Below are positions 63,791 to 64,000 of a stretch of 64,000 nt of DNA, piece after piece (positions within the stretch are counted from its first letter, which is position 1; every line of letters starts with the position of its first letter). The stretch is taken from positions 221,470,303 to 221,534,302 of the forward strand of contig OV884059.1 in the NCBI GenBank assembly GCA_930367215.1, given 5' to 3'. A model generated the notes under the pieces. It was not told where the DNA came from, ran no database searches, and worked only from the letters and a program-made list of their open reading frames with translations. Source of the stretch: Pollenia angustigena (lineage: Eukaryota > Arthropoda > Insecta > Diptera > Polleniidae). A program made the translations under genes and the position numbers.

Positions 63791-64000
63791 TCTGACTTTT
63801 ATGAAAAAAAGTATAACTGTTACGGTCCCTGCAATTTTTCACTACTGCTGTTACAGAAAACCTCGTTAATCCTGACAATTTCAGCCTTTCCATACAATTT
63901 CAATTTACATAAAAAAAAAAAAAATTTTAAAATTATAATAAAAGTGTGCAGTATGAACTTACTTTCCTTTAAAACACATACATTTAAATTTCTTTAAAAA

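Overview
The window looks like nuclear DNA of a higher fly (Diptera, probably Brachycera/Calyptratae such as a blow fly or house-fly relative). It is very AT-rich, has no bacterial-type gene density, and carries dipteran mobile elements: mini-me/DINE-1-like repeats with (GTCY)n runs, a Jockey-type LINE with an Inr+DPE internal promoter, a BEL/Pao LTR retrotransposon and rosa-like DD41D mariners. I found no host protein-coding exon, rRNA or tRNA gene. A sequence fitting a recursive splice site (ratchet point) on the minus strand near 7520 suggests that the window may lie in a very long intron of a minus-strand gene.

Layout. 1-20 kb: a hAT-like element (769-4904) whose interior holds a decayed LINE, itself holding a reversed LINE tail and followed by a pogo-like MITE; an RTE-like relic; a 1.1-kb foldback element with perfect 9-bp target duplications (8689-9811); an internally deleted DD41D mariner (10929-11791); mini-me copies and a LINE RNase H relic (12.5-16.1 kb); nested hAT-like elements (17.0-20.5 kb). 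20.6-28.3 kb: a Helentron-like mini-me element split by a 4.6-kb hAT-like element that contains several MITEs, with two more mini-me copies farther on. 28.4-46.1 kb: a small DNA transposon with inverted ends at 28363 and 46122, split by two large retroelements. One is a BEL/Pao element (28441-38518) with two 815-bp LTRs, an uninterrupted gag-pol and an extra downstream ORF. The other is a full-length Jockey-type LINE (39102-45842, minus), itself broken by a MITE and a hAT-like element.

46-64 kb: a MITE, a second deleted mariner (48447-49320), a LINE relic, another hAT-like element (51981-53058), and a deep nest of foldback elements (about 54.2-61.7 kb). These last have 9-bp target duplications, arms of regularly spaced GAAAAATNGCCCAAA-type motifs and a 79-bp GGCCGAAGGCC-bearing satellite. 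The last 2.3 kb is mostly featureless AT-rich sequence.

The best candidates for something new are: (1) the third ORF of the BEL/Pao element, which duplicates the gag zinc-knuckle plus protease module with the catalytic Asp replaced by Asn, sits in the env position and lies just behind a good splice acceptor; (2) the two related families of 9-bp-TSD foldback elements that share one satellite; and (3) the recursive-splice-like site. Most boundaries rest on target-site duplications and terminal inverted repeats read by eye; several insertions are also confirmed by uninterrupted paralogous sequence elsewhere in the window.
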